Source of the DNA: Pythium myriotylum
Lineage: Eukaryota > Oomycota > Peronosporomycetes > Pythiales > Pythiaceae
Reading direction: 5' to 3'
DNA: 64,000 nt
Assembly: GCA_023091665.1 (NCBI GenBank)
Contig: JALJCQ010000012.1
Span: forward strand, 620,001 to 684,000
The notes beneath the pieces were generated by a model. The model ran no database searches. It saw only the letters and a list, made by a program, of their open reading frames with translations, and was not told the origin of the DNA. Made by a program: the position numbers and the translations under genes. The number at the start of each line of letters is the position of its first letter. The stretch's first letter is position 1. Below are positions 20,106-29,879 of the stretch, piece after piece.

Positions 20106-21871
20106 CTACACGTTGGTCTCGTCGTCGTCTCCCCACGCGTGGCTCGACTTCTCTTCGTCTTCGCCTTCGAACGCCGCGTAGGAACTCGTCGCCGGCCCGA
20201 CAAACGCAAACTCGGCCATGATCGGCACGTGGTCGCTGCCGAACCGCGAGTTCGGGATGCCGTTGTGGTTGCCTTGGAAACCGCTCGGGAGTCGACCCAG
20301 TTTGCTGTAGCTGTCGAGCATCGCGAGCCGGTTGAACCAGTCCGGGGGTCCTTCCTCGCTTCGCAGCACGGCCTCGGACGGGATCTCGAGCACGCGCGTC
20401 GGAACGAGCCCGCTCGTCGAGTGCCAAATGTAATCGATCGTCCAGCACCGACGGAAGTTGACGGTCGTGTGTGGCGGCTCGTCTCGCTTGCCCTCGGGGA
20501 GCTCTGGGGGCGGCGGATCGTTTGGTCGGTTGAGTCGGATGTTCTCGCTGTAGTCGGCGTAGGCGCTGCGGAACGCCTCGAGCGTGCCTTCGACGTTGGG
20601 CTTCTGCATGAAAGAATTCTCCATGTACTCGTAGAGAGGAGACTCGGGTGAATTGTTGAAGTCTCCGCAAATAATGATCTGGCCAACCGCAAGTTGAGTC
20701 AGTCCACAAGAACACGGCAAAGGACAGCATAAAGGCACCAATACGCACTGGCACGCTGTCTCGACCCGTGATGGTCTCCGCTAGATCGTCTTCGTACTTG
20801 TCTTTGACGTCACTGCTCATTCGAATGATTTCTTCCTCGAGTTCAAAGATCTCAGCCATCTGGTGGTCCACTTTCCTATTGCGCAACCAGATCAGTCAGC
20901 TCCTTCAATCGCAACTTTTCGGAACACCATCGAGAGACTAATACTCACTTTGGGTTCCACCAGAGATGCGTGCAGCCCACCAGCACGTACTGTGCAAAGT
21001 GGCGCATCTTCAACAACGCGAGCATCGCGACGCGGTCGTGCGGGTCGTGGAAGTTGATGCTCTCGCACTCTTTCAGCTCGAACTTGTCCTTCTTGTAGAA
21101 GATGCCGCATCCGTCTTGCTTCTTCTCGCCAGACCACGTCGACACGTGGATCGATGGGCGCTTGACGAAGACGCTGTCGTAGCCCAGATCGTGGAGCTCC
21201 GGCTTGAAGAACCTAACGAATTCGCACAATCAAGACTCGCGAACACGCACCGTCAATCGCAAGATCGTTGCGTTGCACCTACGTCCAGTAATCGCTCAGC
21301 TCTTCGAGACAGACGACGTCGGCGTCGAGCTCTTCGAGCTGCCGCAGCAGCGTCATCTTGCGGTTGTCCCAGTTCAGACTCGAGTCCACGACGTACGGGA
21401 AATGGTTCCGCGTCGCGAGATTACTCGCCAAGATATTGAACTAGCGTCACCGCCACGACCGTCACGATCCACACACATATCCATCGCCATTGGCAGAAAG
21501 AGGCAAAGTAGCTCTCCACGCACCTGCACGACCGTGATGGTCTCCTTGGAGACGCGCGCCGAGTCGACTCGTCGCAGCTGCTGCACGCACTCGAGGAACC
21601 GCGGGCGCGCGTCGAGCTCGAGCGCCTCGGGCGTCGCGTCGCCGGCCGCCACGGCGTTGCGCGCGTCGCCGCTGCCGCCGATGCGCCGTCGCGGCAGCGA
21701 AGACGCGCGCGGGCCAGCGGCGCGCGTCGCGTGGCCGCGCACGCGCTGCCAGAACTGCTGCTGGCGCCGCGAGAGCTGCAGGCTCGCGAGCATCGCGGCG
21801 CTCATGCCGAGACAGACGGTCAGCGGACGGAGCGCTGAGCCGGGCGCCGCGGAGCTGCTCGGAGGCGCCAT
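20106..21871 (-). CDS. Nocturnin/CCR4-type endonuclease-exonuclease-phosphatase family protein
   Basis: Five exons: 21871..21524, 21440..21283, 21212..20949, 20875..20749, 20678..20106 (489 residues; introns 70-83 bases). The EEP fold reads in order VVQFNILASNLAT, LNWDNRKMTLLRQLEELDADVVCLEEL (the catalytic Glu lies in CLEEL), KQDGCGIFYKKDKF, VGCTHLWWNPK, IIICGDFNNSPES, CWTIDYIWHS and FGSDHVPIMAEF. These supply the metal and catalytic residues of the CCR4/nocturnin/Angel branch. Members shorten mRNA poly(A) tails or, for nocturnin, remove the 2' phosphate of NADPH; the sequence does not decide between these. The N-terminal 65 residues hold a hydrophobic stretch (LRPLTVCLGMSAAMLASLQL is 20 residues) followed by Arg, which may be a membrane anchor or mitochondrial signal. 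The C-tail is acidic. Confidence 0.85.
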
Positions 21872-22300
21872 GGCCAAGGGCGTTGCGCAACTCGTAATGC
21901 TGCCTTCGTGTCGCGTCAACGCCCAATTCGCCCATTAGACCGAAAATCGGAGAACAGGCCTTTCTATGGACAAGTTGAATCCCAATTGTAGTATTTTGAG
22001 AATGCCCAAACTAAGAGCGTTTTTCTCTTCGTGAGGTTTTTTCGTGTCGGGTGGAGAATACGTCGAAAGCAGTATAACCTTAAATCGGAGGTTTTACAGG
22101 CCGAGCCGCGCCTGGCCAACCAAGTGGCGGCGCTCGTGAGCAGCTCCGATGGGCAATGGCGATGGCATATTTTGGATTCAGGTTACCGACAGTCTGAGAC
22201 CAAACTTTCTTACTGGTATGTGTCGCGCGCGTTCTCTCTTCCTCTGTGTGTGCGTTGGTGCTGACGGCGTCGCGCTCGCTGTCGCAGCCCTCGATCCAAG
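21872..22300. promoter_or_regulatory. Divergent promoter of nocturnin-like gene and RPS20, with RPS20 leader intron
   Basis: These 429 bases lie between outward-facing genes. Within the RPS20 leader a probable 72-base 5'UTR intron runs 22216-22287 (donor GTATGT, acceptor CTGTCGCAG), 13 bases before the ATG. Introns close to the start codon are common in ribosomal protein genes. The region upstream holds no gene. Confidence 0.55.
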
Positions 22301-22660
22301 ATGTCTCTTGTCAAGCCAAAGGCCGTCGAAGCGGAGGAGACCCGCATCCACCGCATCCGCATCACGCTCACGAGCCGCAACGTGAAGAACCTCGAGAAGG
22401 TCTGCGCGGACCTCAAGCGCGGCGCCGTGGACAAGAACCTCAAGGTCTCGGGCCCCGTGCGTCTGCCGACCAAGATCCTGCGCCTCACGACCCGCAAGTC
22501 GCCGTGTGGTGAGGGTACCAACACCTGGGACCGCTTCGAGATGCGCATCCACAAGCGCATCATCGACCTCCACGCGCCCTCGGACATCGTCAAGCAGATC
22601 ACGTCCATCTCGATTGAGCCGGGAGTCGAGGTCGAGGTGACCATCGCCGACTCGGCGTAA
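22301..22660 (+). CDS. RPS20: 40S ribosomal protein S20 (uS10)
   Basis: 119 residues, full family length, no intron in the coding part. Hallmarks are [20 protein letters not shown], the conserved [20 protein letters not shown] loop, [20 protein letters not shown] and the C-terminal [12 protein letters not shown] strand. It sits in the 40S head near the mRNA path. Codon use is strongly biased to C or G at third positions, as expected for a highly expressed gene. A leader intron lies just upstream. Confidence 0.97.
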   Translation: MSLVKPKAVEAEETRIHRIRITLTSRNVKNLEKVCADLKRGAVDKNLKVSGPVRLPTKILRLTTRKSPCGEGTNTWDRFEMRIHKRIIDLHAPSDIVKQITSISIEPGVEVEVTIADSA

Positions 22661-23165
22661 ATTCACACGCGCCACTCGGCAACAGCGCAGTGCGGCTGGA
22701 AACTCGCGACCAACGAACGGCCAATCCTGTCGATTTTTGGTAGAACGCCAACGCGCGCTCGTGACGAGGCTGCTCTGCGTGGGCCAGCGGAAACATAATG
22801 CGATCGGTTCTCTTTGGGCTGTCAACCATCCTCTCGTTCCTCTCTCGTCGTATTTCTCCGTCCTTTCTCGTCCAATATCCACACAGACAACAACACCTCC
22901 AACAGCTCACGCCGGACATGCTGTCGCATCTGAAACGGCTGCGACGGCCCGCCATTGAATCCTCCGTCGAAATGATCGCACTCGCCGTCTCATCTTGCCG
23001 CCGTCGTCATCGTCGTCACGTCACCTTCGTGCGTCACTCAAGTGCGGGGTTTGATGTGGTCCACACGTCTTCTCGTCCTGCGTCGTCGTCCGCCCATCGG
23101 AGCTGCTCACGAGCGCCGGGCATATTCACCCCACACCGCCGAAATCGCCGCGCTTCTCTCTCGCC
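22661..23165. other. Spacer between RPS20 and cytochrome b5 reductase
   Basis: 505 bases holding the RPS20 3' end and the promoter of the next plus-strand gene. Open frames here have no family similarity. No RNA gene is seen. Confidence 0.5.
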
Positions 23166-24035
23166 ATGTGGACGATCCTGCGCTTCCCTCGCTCCCAGGC
23201 CGCCTTCGTCTCGGCCGCGCTCGGCGCCGCGAGCTTCGGGCTCGCCGCGCGCGCTGAGGGCGACGAGCCCAAGGTCGCGCTCTCGCCCAAAGAGTTCCGC
23301 GCGTTCAAAGTGCGCAAGGTTGAGACGCTCTCGCCCAACACCAAGCGCATCACGTTCGCGCTGCCGGGCGACGACTACGCCATGGGCGTCACGACCGCCG
23401 GCGTGCTCGTCACCAAGGCCCAGATCGACGGCAAGACCGTGATCCGCCCCTACACGCCGACCAACCTCAACGACGAGCTCGGCTTCCTCGAGCTCGTGGT
23501 CAAGGGCTACCCCACGGGCCTCATGAGCAAGCACATTGTCGAGCTCAAGGAAGGCGACGAGCTAGAGATGAAGGGACCGTTCCTCAAGTTCAAGTACGAG
23601 CCCAACTCGTACAAGAAGCTCGGCCTCATCGCCGGCGGCTCGGGCATCACGCCCATGCTCCAGCTCATCAAGACGATCTGCCGCAACCCGGCCGACCACA
23701 CGGAGGTCACGCTCATCTTCGCCAACCAGACCGAAGAAGACATCCTCTTGCGTGACGAGCTCGACGCGCTCCAGTACCTGTACCCGCAGTTCAAGGTCGT
23801 CCATGTGCTCAACAACCCGAGCGAGGCCTGGACGGGACTCACGGGCTTCGTGTCCAAGGAGATCATCGAGGAGTACATGCCGGAGCCGTCCGACGAGCAC
23901 CTCATCTGTGTGTGCGGTCCGCCGCCGATGATGTACCACATCTCGGGCGACAAGGCTAAGGACAAGACCCAGGGCGAGCTCCAAGGTCTGCTCAAGGACC
24001 TTCAGTACACATCCAAGCAGGTCTTCAAGTTCTAA
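23166..24035 (+). CDS. NADH-cytochrome b5 reductase
   Basis: 289 residues, single exon. The enzyme moves electrons from NADH through FAD to cytochrome b5, feeding lipid desaturation, sterol synthesis and haem-protein reduction. Visible motifs are RPYTPTN (FAD binding), GYPTGLMSKH and MKGPFLKF, GGSGITPMLQLI (NADH pyrophosphate site), IFANQTEEDILLRDEL, and CGPPPMMYH near the C-terminus. The first 30 residues hold a hydrophobic, small-residue segment (AAFVSAALGAASFGLAARA), a signal anchor; position and composition fit the yeast Mcr1-type mitochondrial outer membrane or intermembrane-space form. The final KQVFKF is typical of the family. An AATAAA lies near 24128. It converges on XPF. Confidence 0.95.
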   Translation: MWTILRFPRSQAAFVSAALGAASFGLAARAEGDEPKVALSPKEFRAFKVRKVETLSPNTKRITFALPGDDYAMGVTTAGVLVTKAQIDGKTVIRPYTPTNLNDELGFLELVVKGYPTGLMSKHIVELKEGDELEMKGPFLKFKYEPNSYKKLGLIAGGSGITPMLQLIKTICRNPADHTEVTLIFANQTEEDILLRDELDALQYLYPQFKVVHVLNNPSEAWTGLTGFVSKEIIEEYMPEPSDEHLICVCGPPPMMYHISGDKAKDKTQGELQGLLKDLQYTSKQVFKF

Positions 24036-24200
24036 ATCGGATGCTCCGAGTGCGTGCCGTTCTCTCGCCCGCGAACGCGACCTCCGAGTCGTCCTAGTTG
24101 GGCTAGATTCTCCCACCTGAACGAAAAAATAAATGCAGAAAATTGAAATCAACCCACTGCGTACCCTTTCACTTCGTGTTTATAATCAGCACGTCAGTTC

Positions 24201-27038
24201 TTACAGGCCCGAGTGGAAAAATGTATAAAGCTTCTTGGCGCACACTTTACCCAGAATCTCGTTCAGGTCTTCGAGCGAGAGACTCGCAAGCTCGGCGAGA
24301 TTCTTGACGCGGCTGAGCACTTTTCTATAGTTATGGTCGTTGATCCCGGGGAGTTTGCGCAGCACGTCCATCGAGTTCGTGTTATAATACGAGCTTGCGA
24401 GTCCTTCCTCTCCGTCTCTCGCCGTGGTTTCGCCGCCAGTGCCAATAGACTGTGCCGTCTCGAGGTCAGGCTCGGGTTGGTTCTTCTTAATGGCCTTGAA
24501 CAAGTCTACCGTTGCATGGGGCGATCGCGACCAAAGAATGCGCAGGTTGGGGAAATGGAGAATGAGCAGCGTGAGCTTGGAGACGATATTCGACGCGCTA
24601 ATCTCAGTGCCGATCTCGGACGCGTCCTGCAGGGAGAAGGCCTTTCCCTGGCTAAACTCGATCAGCAGCACGGGAAGTTCGTAGTAGCGGCCCATGTTCT
24701 CTGCCTGGTTGAAGAGCCGACCAGAATTGAGCGAGCCGAAGAGATCGCTGATGCTCTTACGCTCAACGCAAATCTGTGGTGAGAGGATGTAGTCGCCGAT
24801 CTCGAGGGTTACGGGCTGCACGAGTAAGCCGTCCTTGTGGAGCATGGACGGGAGCGCACTTCGGAATTCTCGCACGTCGACCACGACTTTGACGCCTGGA
24901 CGCTGAAGTCGCGTGGTGCGGCCCTGTGAGTTGGTACGTGTATCCATGCTATACTGTGGCACCTGTTGCTGGGCAGCCTTGACGTGGTATGGTACGTCGT
25001 AGACATTTGCCGGCATCATGAGGTGGGCCTTTTGGTGGATGAGAGTCTCGAACGACCGCTTTTCGCGTTGAATCTCGCTCAAATACGCCTGCTGCTCAGC
25101 GCTTTCGTCGTACATCATGAAGTAAATCTCTAGTTTCTGGTGAGATCCTGACTGCATAGCGTGGAAGACCTCGAGCTCTCGGATGAACGCCATGTCGGGG
25201 TCGTACAGAACGACGCACGACGGCTGCACGTCCTGTAACAGCGCGCTTGCACCGTGGCCGTGTTGCTTGGCCTGGTCATACGTGCACAACACGACTTGGT
25301 CGGCTCGGTTTACTAGTTCAATGCTCAGCCCACTCGAGGATGAAGTGGACGCCTTGCTCCCATTGCCCGTGCTTGTCAGTAGCTGCCTCTTATTGCGAGC
25401 CCGCGCGTCGTCCACGGCCGTGAGCGCTTGCAGCTCCTCCAGTGACATACCAAAGCTCGCCATCTCTGGAGCTCCCGTCATCACTGCCTCGCCGGTCGCG
25501 TTCTCGATCATACGCTTCTTGCCTTTGCCAGCGGGCTTTTTCGAGCCATTTCCCGCTGTTGCGTTGACAGTGTGGCCTGCTTCGACCTGGAAGGCCGCTT
25601 CTTTTGCGCGGAACTCGGCCGCTGCATCCAAAAGCATTTGCTGCTCGGCTCCGAGACCTGACTTTGGTCCGCCTTTCTTGCGGATAGCAGCTTCACGCTG
25701 CAAGAGGTAGTGGCCGAACCGCCGTCGCATCATCTCCCGCTCTCCGAGTGCAAGGAACTCTCGTAGCTGCGCACACGTTCGCTCGTCCTTCACCATGATC
25801 AGTACACTCGCGCCGCCACCGCGTTGATTTTCTTCGTCTTGCTGCTGTTCCGTGCGCGCCTCATCCAGAATTTGAACCAACGCGTCCCACTTGGGGTTGC
25901 CTTCGAGCGCGAACTGAAGTTCGGCAGATTTGAGCACACTCGGAGCGTCGCTTGCGGCACCGAGTCGTCTCGTGTTCACCGGCGCGCGGCTTTTCTTGTC
26001 GACAATCTGGTAGATCCGGTCTTTCGCAGCAGTGAGGAGACGGTCTGCAGCCTCCGTGAAGAGCCACGCAGACGGAAATCGCTGCTGTCCGTTCATAGTC
26101 TGGTGGTTGAGGAGAAAGGAGTAGTAGGAGATGGCGTCGTACCTCGGTAGGTATGAGAGCAGCTGCTTGAGCGTCGTGAGGTCACCAACAAGCTGCTTCG
26201 TTTTGGGCGGCAGTTTATGCCAGACAGGGTCAAGCTGCCGGCGGATGCTCGTGCCGAACGACTTGGACAGCGCCTTGTCCATCGTGAGCTCCGCGGCCTC
26301 GATGGCCTTAGAGCTTCGCTGGAGCTCCTTCATTGTAGCTTCCATGGCCACGAGGATTGCCTCTTGCATCTGCTTCATCTTGGATGAGAACGCCACCTCG
26401 ATCTCGTACACGTCCGGCTGCGTCTTCTCGAGGCACGCGTGGATCGAGACTTGGAAGCGTGGGAAGAGCATCACATGCCGCACATACAAGTGCTTGAGCA
26501 CTTGCTCCATCTTGTTGAACCCACCAGCGAGCGCAGTCGTGTCGTCCGAGAAGGCCTTGATGAACCCATCGCGGTTTTCTTCACGGTAGAGCCGGATGAT
26601 GAACGCCTCGATCGATGTCTCGGTCACTCGGTGTGCGTCGTGCACGAGCAAGCCCGTGACGCGCTTGGCATCCAGCTTCTTGTTGAGCAAGTCGACCACG
26701 AGCACGCGCGAAGTCACGAAAAAGCACCCACCATGTCTGTAGAGCTGCTCGCGCTCGGCCGTCGAGCTCTTGGCGTCCAGTACTTTTGGTAGAAACTTGC
26801 GGTCGAGTCCGAGCGAGAGCACGAGCTGCGTGAAGAGCGGCACTTCCTCGCTCACGTTCAGGCAGAGCACGAGCGACTTGGGCGACGAGTAGAGCCGAAT
26901 GAAATACGCCAGCAGTCGCTGCACGCCGAGCCCTCGCGCCATGACCAGCAGCCCGTCCTGCTGCGCGTAGAGCTCCTCGACGATGTCCTTTTCATAGCCG
27001 AGCCAGCGCGGCAGCGCGTCGTCCACCACGGTCGTCAT
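24201..27038 (-). CDS. ERCC4: XPF/ERCC4 structure-specific endonuclease subunit
   Basis: 945 residues, single exon. XPF pairs with ERCC1 to cut the 5' side of DNA lesions in nucleotide excision repair and in crosslink repair. Residues 1-500 are the worn SF2 helicase-like part, beginning LPRWLGYEKDIVEELY and with HDAHRV in place of the DExH box. The nuclease domain is at about 710-800: VVVDVREFRSALPSML, GDYILSPQ and VERKSISDL, which is the ERKxxxD active site. The C-terminal (HhH)2 dimerisation part (about 875-940) has MDVLRKLPGINDHNYRKVL and NLAELASLSLEDLNEILG. Everything needed for activity appears intact. A linker at about 480-600 is rich in Lys, Gly and Ser and may hold nuclear localisation signals (KPAGKGKKR). 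Confidence 0.97.
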   Translation of the reverse strand: MTTVVDDALPRWLGYEKDIVEELYAQQDGLLVMARGLGVQRLLAYFIRLYSSPKSLVLCLNVSEEVPLFTQLVLSLGLDRKFLPKVLDAKSSTAEREQLYRHGGCFFVTSRVLVVDLLNKKLDAKRVTGLLVHDAHRVTETSIEAFIIRLYREENRDGFIKAFSDDTTALAGGFNKMEQVLKHLYVRHVMLFPRFQVSIHACLEKTQPDVYEIEVAFSSKMKQMQEAILVAMEATMKELQRSSKAIEAAELTMDKALSKSFGTSIRRQLDPVWHKLPPKTKQLVGDLTTLKQLLSYLPRYDAISYYSFLLNHQTMNGQQRFPSAWLFTEAADRLLTAAKDRIYQIVDKKSRAPVNTRRLGAASDAPSVLKSAELQFALEGNPKWDALVQILDEARTEQQQDEENQRGGGASVLIMVKDERTCAQLREFLALGEREMMRRRFGHYLLQREAAIRKKGGPKSGLGAEQQMLLDAAAEFRAKEAAFQVEAGHTVNATAGNGSKKPAGKGKKRMIENATGEAVMTGAPEMASFGMSLEELQALTAVDDARARNKRQLLTSTGNGSKASTSSSSGLSIELVNRADQVVLCTYDQAKQHGHGASALLQDVQPSCVVLYDPDMAFIRELEVFHAMQSGSHQKLEIYFMMYDESAEQQAYLSEIQREKRSFETLIHQKAHLMMPANVYDVPYHVKAAQQQVPQYSMDTRTNSQGRTTRLQRPGVKVVVDVREFRSALPSMLHKDGLLVQPVTLEIGDYILSPQICVERKSISDLFGSLNSGRLFNQAENMGRYYELPVLLIEFSQGKAFSLQDASEIGTEISASNIVSKLTLLILHFPNLRILWSRSPHATVDLFKAIKKNQPEPDLETAQSIGTGGETTARDGEEGLASSYYNTNSMDVLRKLPGINDHNYRKVLSRVKNLAELASLSLEDLNEILGKVCAKKLYTFFHSGL

Positions 27039-27090
27039 TGCTCACCAATTGGCAACTTCTCCATTTTGGCTCCACTCGTGAGCAGCTCAT

Positions 27091-27108
27091 CGCCAACGTT
27101 GGCGCCAA
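27091..27108. promoter_or_regulatory. Overlapping palindromes upstream of XPF gene
   Basis: CGCCAACGTTGGCG (27091-27104) and TTGGCGCCAA (27099-27108) are perfect, overlapping palindromes 53-70 bases before the XPF start. TTGGCGCCAA resembles an E2F/DP site, which would fit a cell-cycle-regulated repair gene. This is inference from the string alone; the segment also lies close to the 3' end of the PAP2 gene. Confidence 0.4.
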
Positions 27109-27192
27109 GAGTGGTCCACACAAATATTCACATTCACACACACAAAATCATCTGAGAAATCCAGCCCCTCTTTCCTGATACTACTACTGCCT

Positions 27193-29146
27193 CTATTGGA
27201 TGTGGATGGAGATGTCGTTCTTCCGGCTCGCCGGCGCTGTCTTGGCTGTCGTGTACGAAGCGCCGCTGTGGCTCGTCGGCTCGCCGTGCATGTCCGCGGA
27301 GCTGTGCAGAAGCGTGAGGCTGGCTTCGGCGAGGTCGCGGTCTCGCTTCTACACAGCAAAAAAAAATAATTGGACCACGTCAATTAATCTTACACCGCCT
27401 TGAGACTGAGGCTTTTGAGCCAGACCCTTCTTACCTTGCGACGGATGTGGGCCTCCTCGTAGGGCACGCCGGCGGCCTCCCAGTTGAAGATCGAGCCGTA
27501 GTTGTAGCTGTAGCCGATGCTCGCTGCGAGCACGCCGATGATACTGCCAGCCTACGAGATCAGACAATCCGAGCGTCAGAATTAATTTTCCCTCCCCCAC
27601 TTTTCAGACTTCCAACTCATGAAAGCGTACCAGGATATCGCTGTAGTGGTGCCAGTTGTCGACCGACCGTGTGACGGCGACCCACGCAGCCAGGAGCGTC
27701 GGTGCGAAGCAGAGGAAGAGCTTGAAGGTCTTGCGGCTGCCACGCAGCAATGTCTCGTCGCGGTTCTCACAGTTGATGCGTGACCGGCCGAGCAGGTACA
27801 ATGTGAGCAGGAAGAGCGTCGCGAAGGCGTAGGAGGCGTGGCCAGACGGGAAACTGCGGCGGCCCTCGAGCTCTGTCTTTTCGTCCTGGCAGAGATTTGT
27901 CACACCGTCCCAGACCTTGGAGTAGTCCCATTTGCACATGTCGTAGAAGCTCGGGCGAAAGCGGCCGGCCATGTTCTTGATGAAGTGCGTGATGACCTGC
28001 GAGATGCCGACGGCCTGGCAGAGACTCAGCAGAAAGTCACGCGTGTCGTGAGGGATGATCCGGATACGTTTAAACTTTGGCAGCACGAAGTTCATGAAGA
28101 GATTGACGACGATCGGGATGCCCGTGGCGGCCGCGAGCAGAGCCGACATGGGCACTTGCTCGGCCAGCTTCTTCTGGTCGATGGTCGGGTCTCGCGCGTA
28201 CACGGTGAGGTTGGCGCTGATGACGACTTCAACACGCGGGATCACACCTGTTGTCGCAAAGCAATAGAGTCAGCTCTCTCGCGCGGGGGGAGGTCCTGTC
28301 TGCACAATCCCAAAGCAGCCACGTACGCATGTGGGTCTTCATGAGCGCGAAGGCGCCGGCCATGCCGCACATGATCAGCGACACGAGGAACTCGAACACC
28401 CGGAAGCGCACATACCACGGGCGGTTGCGCGAGCCAGAGCCCGACGCCGCGGCGCCATCGCCGAGCGGCGCATTGGGCGAGGCCATCATGATGGAGTAGT
28501 CGTTCTCCGAGGTGTTGACCGTGTCGTTGTCGTGGCGGCGCGGCAGCAGCGGGTCCTGTCCGTCGCTGCTGAGCTTTGTCTTCTTCTTGTGCGGCGAGGC
28601 GGACGCGACGGGCGTGGCGCGCTCGTCGTCCTCGTCGTCCGCGAGGTCGCCGAGGTAGGGCACGATGGACGAGTTGTGGCGCTCGAGCAGGACGATGGCC
28701 GAGCTGGCGCGGCGGTCGCGCGTCTCGGGGAGATCAAACGACGATATGACTGCGGCGCTGCGACTCGGCGAGAGGCCGGTCGAGGGGTCGAGAGGATCGT
28801 CGTATTTAGCCGAGACGCCTCGACGCGGCGGAGAGCTGATTCGCGTGCAGCTGCGCCGGTGGATTCGCGTGTAGCGTACCCACCGGACTCGGGGCACGAT
28901 CGAGCCGCTGGAAGCTGGGACACGCGGAGAGGGGGCGGGGGCGACGGGAGAATGGCGCCGAGAGATGGAGATGCCGAGGAGAGCAGGCAGGGGACGGGAG
29001 GCCTGCTGTTCCGTCGCGTGGAGGACCTCGCGCGTCGTCGGCTCGTTGGAGCAGACTCCCCCCCCCCCCCCACCCCCAGGATATGCACGGAGAGAGCTGT
29101 AATTGGTGTACATATTAGTTGAGCAAGGTGCAACGAGTCGATACAT
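27193..29146 (-). CDS. PAP2-family lipid phosphate phosphatase
   Basis: Exons are 29146..28327, 28247..27631, 27551..27435 and 27348..27193 (569 residues; introns 79, 79 and 86 bases). The three PAP2 signature parts are present in order: KNMAGRFRP, RRSFPSGHASYAF and TRSVDNWHHYSDIL. The substrate family is phosphatidate, lysophosphatidate or diacylglycerol pyrophosphate. Six hydrophobic segments are expected; clear ones are FLVSLIMCGMAGAFAL, the LLAAATGIPIVVNLFMNF region, ATLFLLTLYLL and LFLCFAPTLLAAWVAV, and exon 3 adds IIGVLAASIGYS. The 250-residue N-terminal cytosolic extension is Ser/Arg/Asp-rich. The start is doubtful: ATG 29146 precedes a C/G homopolymer inside the frame, while the next ATGs are at 28489 and 28486, just before the first membrane segment. 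Confidence 0.85.
29058..29071. repeat. Poly-C run (poly-G on gene strand)
   Basis: Fourteen C residues, then A and five more C. If PAP2 translation starts at 29146 the run encodes a Gly tract and a length change would shift the frame. It may instead lie in the leader. Confidence 0.8.
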
Positions 29147-29879
29147 CTATACAAAGGTTCCGAAACGGAGCGGTAAAAATAGGTAGGGGATGGCTTTGGA
29201 GAGGTTCATGATTAATCTCCCAGCTGGAGCCGGCACAGATGTGCAGCCTCTGTTGTGTGATCACCTGGCCCACTCATCCATACAGCATCACGGGCTCTGC
29301 ACAGAGAGACAATGGCGTGGAGGCTTTCTCTGCGTAGTGGGAGTCGCCTCACGAGAGAGGCAGTGCATGGAGCACCCTCTGTGATTGGAGGCTCGCAGGG
29401 GCACAGTGGAGCCACCGAGCCAAGACCCAGATGGCTTCGTTCCGAGTGTTCTGAATTTACACCGACTCTTTCTGTGATATTGGGCGAGAGATGGGTCCAA
29501 AACTGGAAGAAGTTGCGCTGATATATGGCTAGATATATAAATAGTTTGCGACTGTTTGGTCTCCCGAACCGTCTGTGACGAATAGGGGATCCACTAACTC
29601 CCATCAATACATTTTTCCTCGCTCACGATCTTCTTCTTGCACTGCGTTGCTTCCTGGTTAGGAAGCTCTGCCGTATCTCTGGTTTCAAAGCCGACGTGTC
29701 TCGCATCGGCGCGACGCTCTGCCATTCGATGGCGTTCTTTAAAGTGGACATGGCTCTGGCAGATGGCGTCTTGATGAGTCAAGTGCAAGCCTTCTTCGGC
29801 GTGGGACACGCGAACCCCCGAGTCGTCCTTTTAATCTCCGCCTTCAACTCGTTGCATTGAGTCAGTCGCCTCCAGCGTG
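29147..29879. other. Gap between PAP2 start and LRR gene end
   Basis: 733 bases, both flanking genes on the minus strand. I see no gene. The sequence from about 29270 to 29420 has short partly complementary stretches but no long perfect repeat. Confidence 0.5.
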
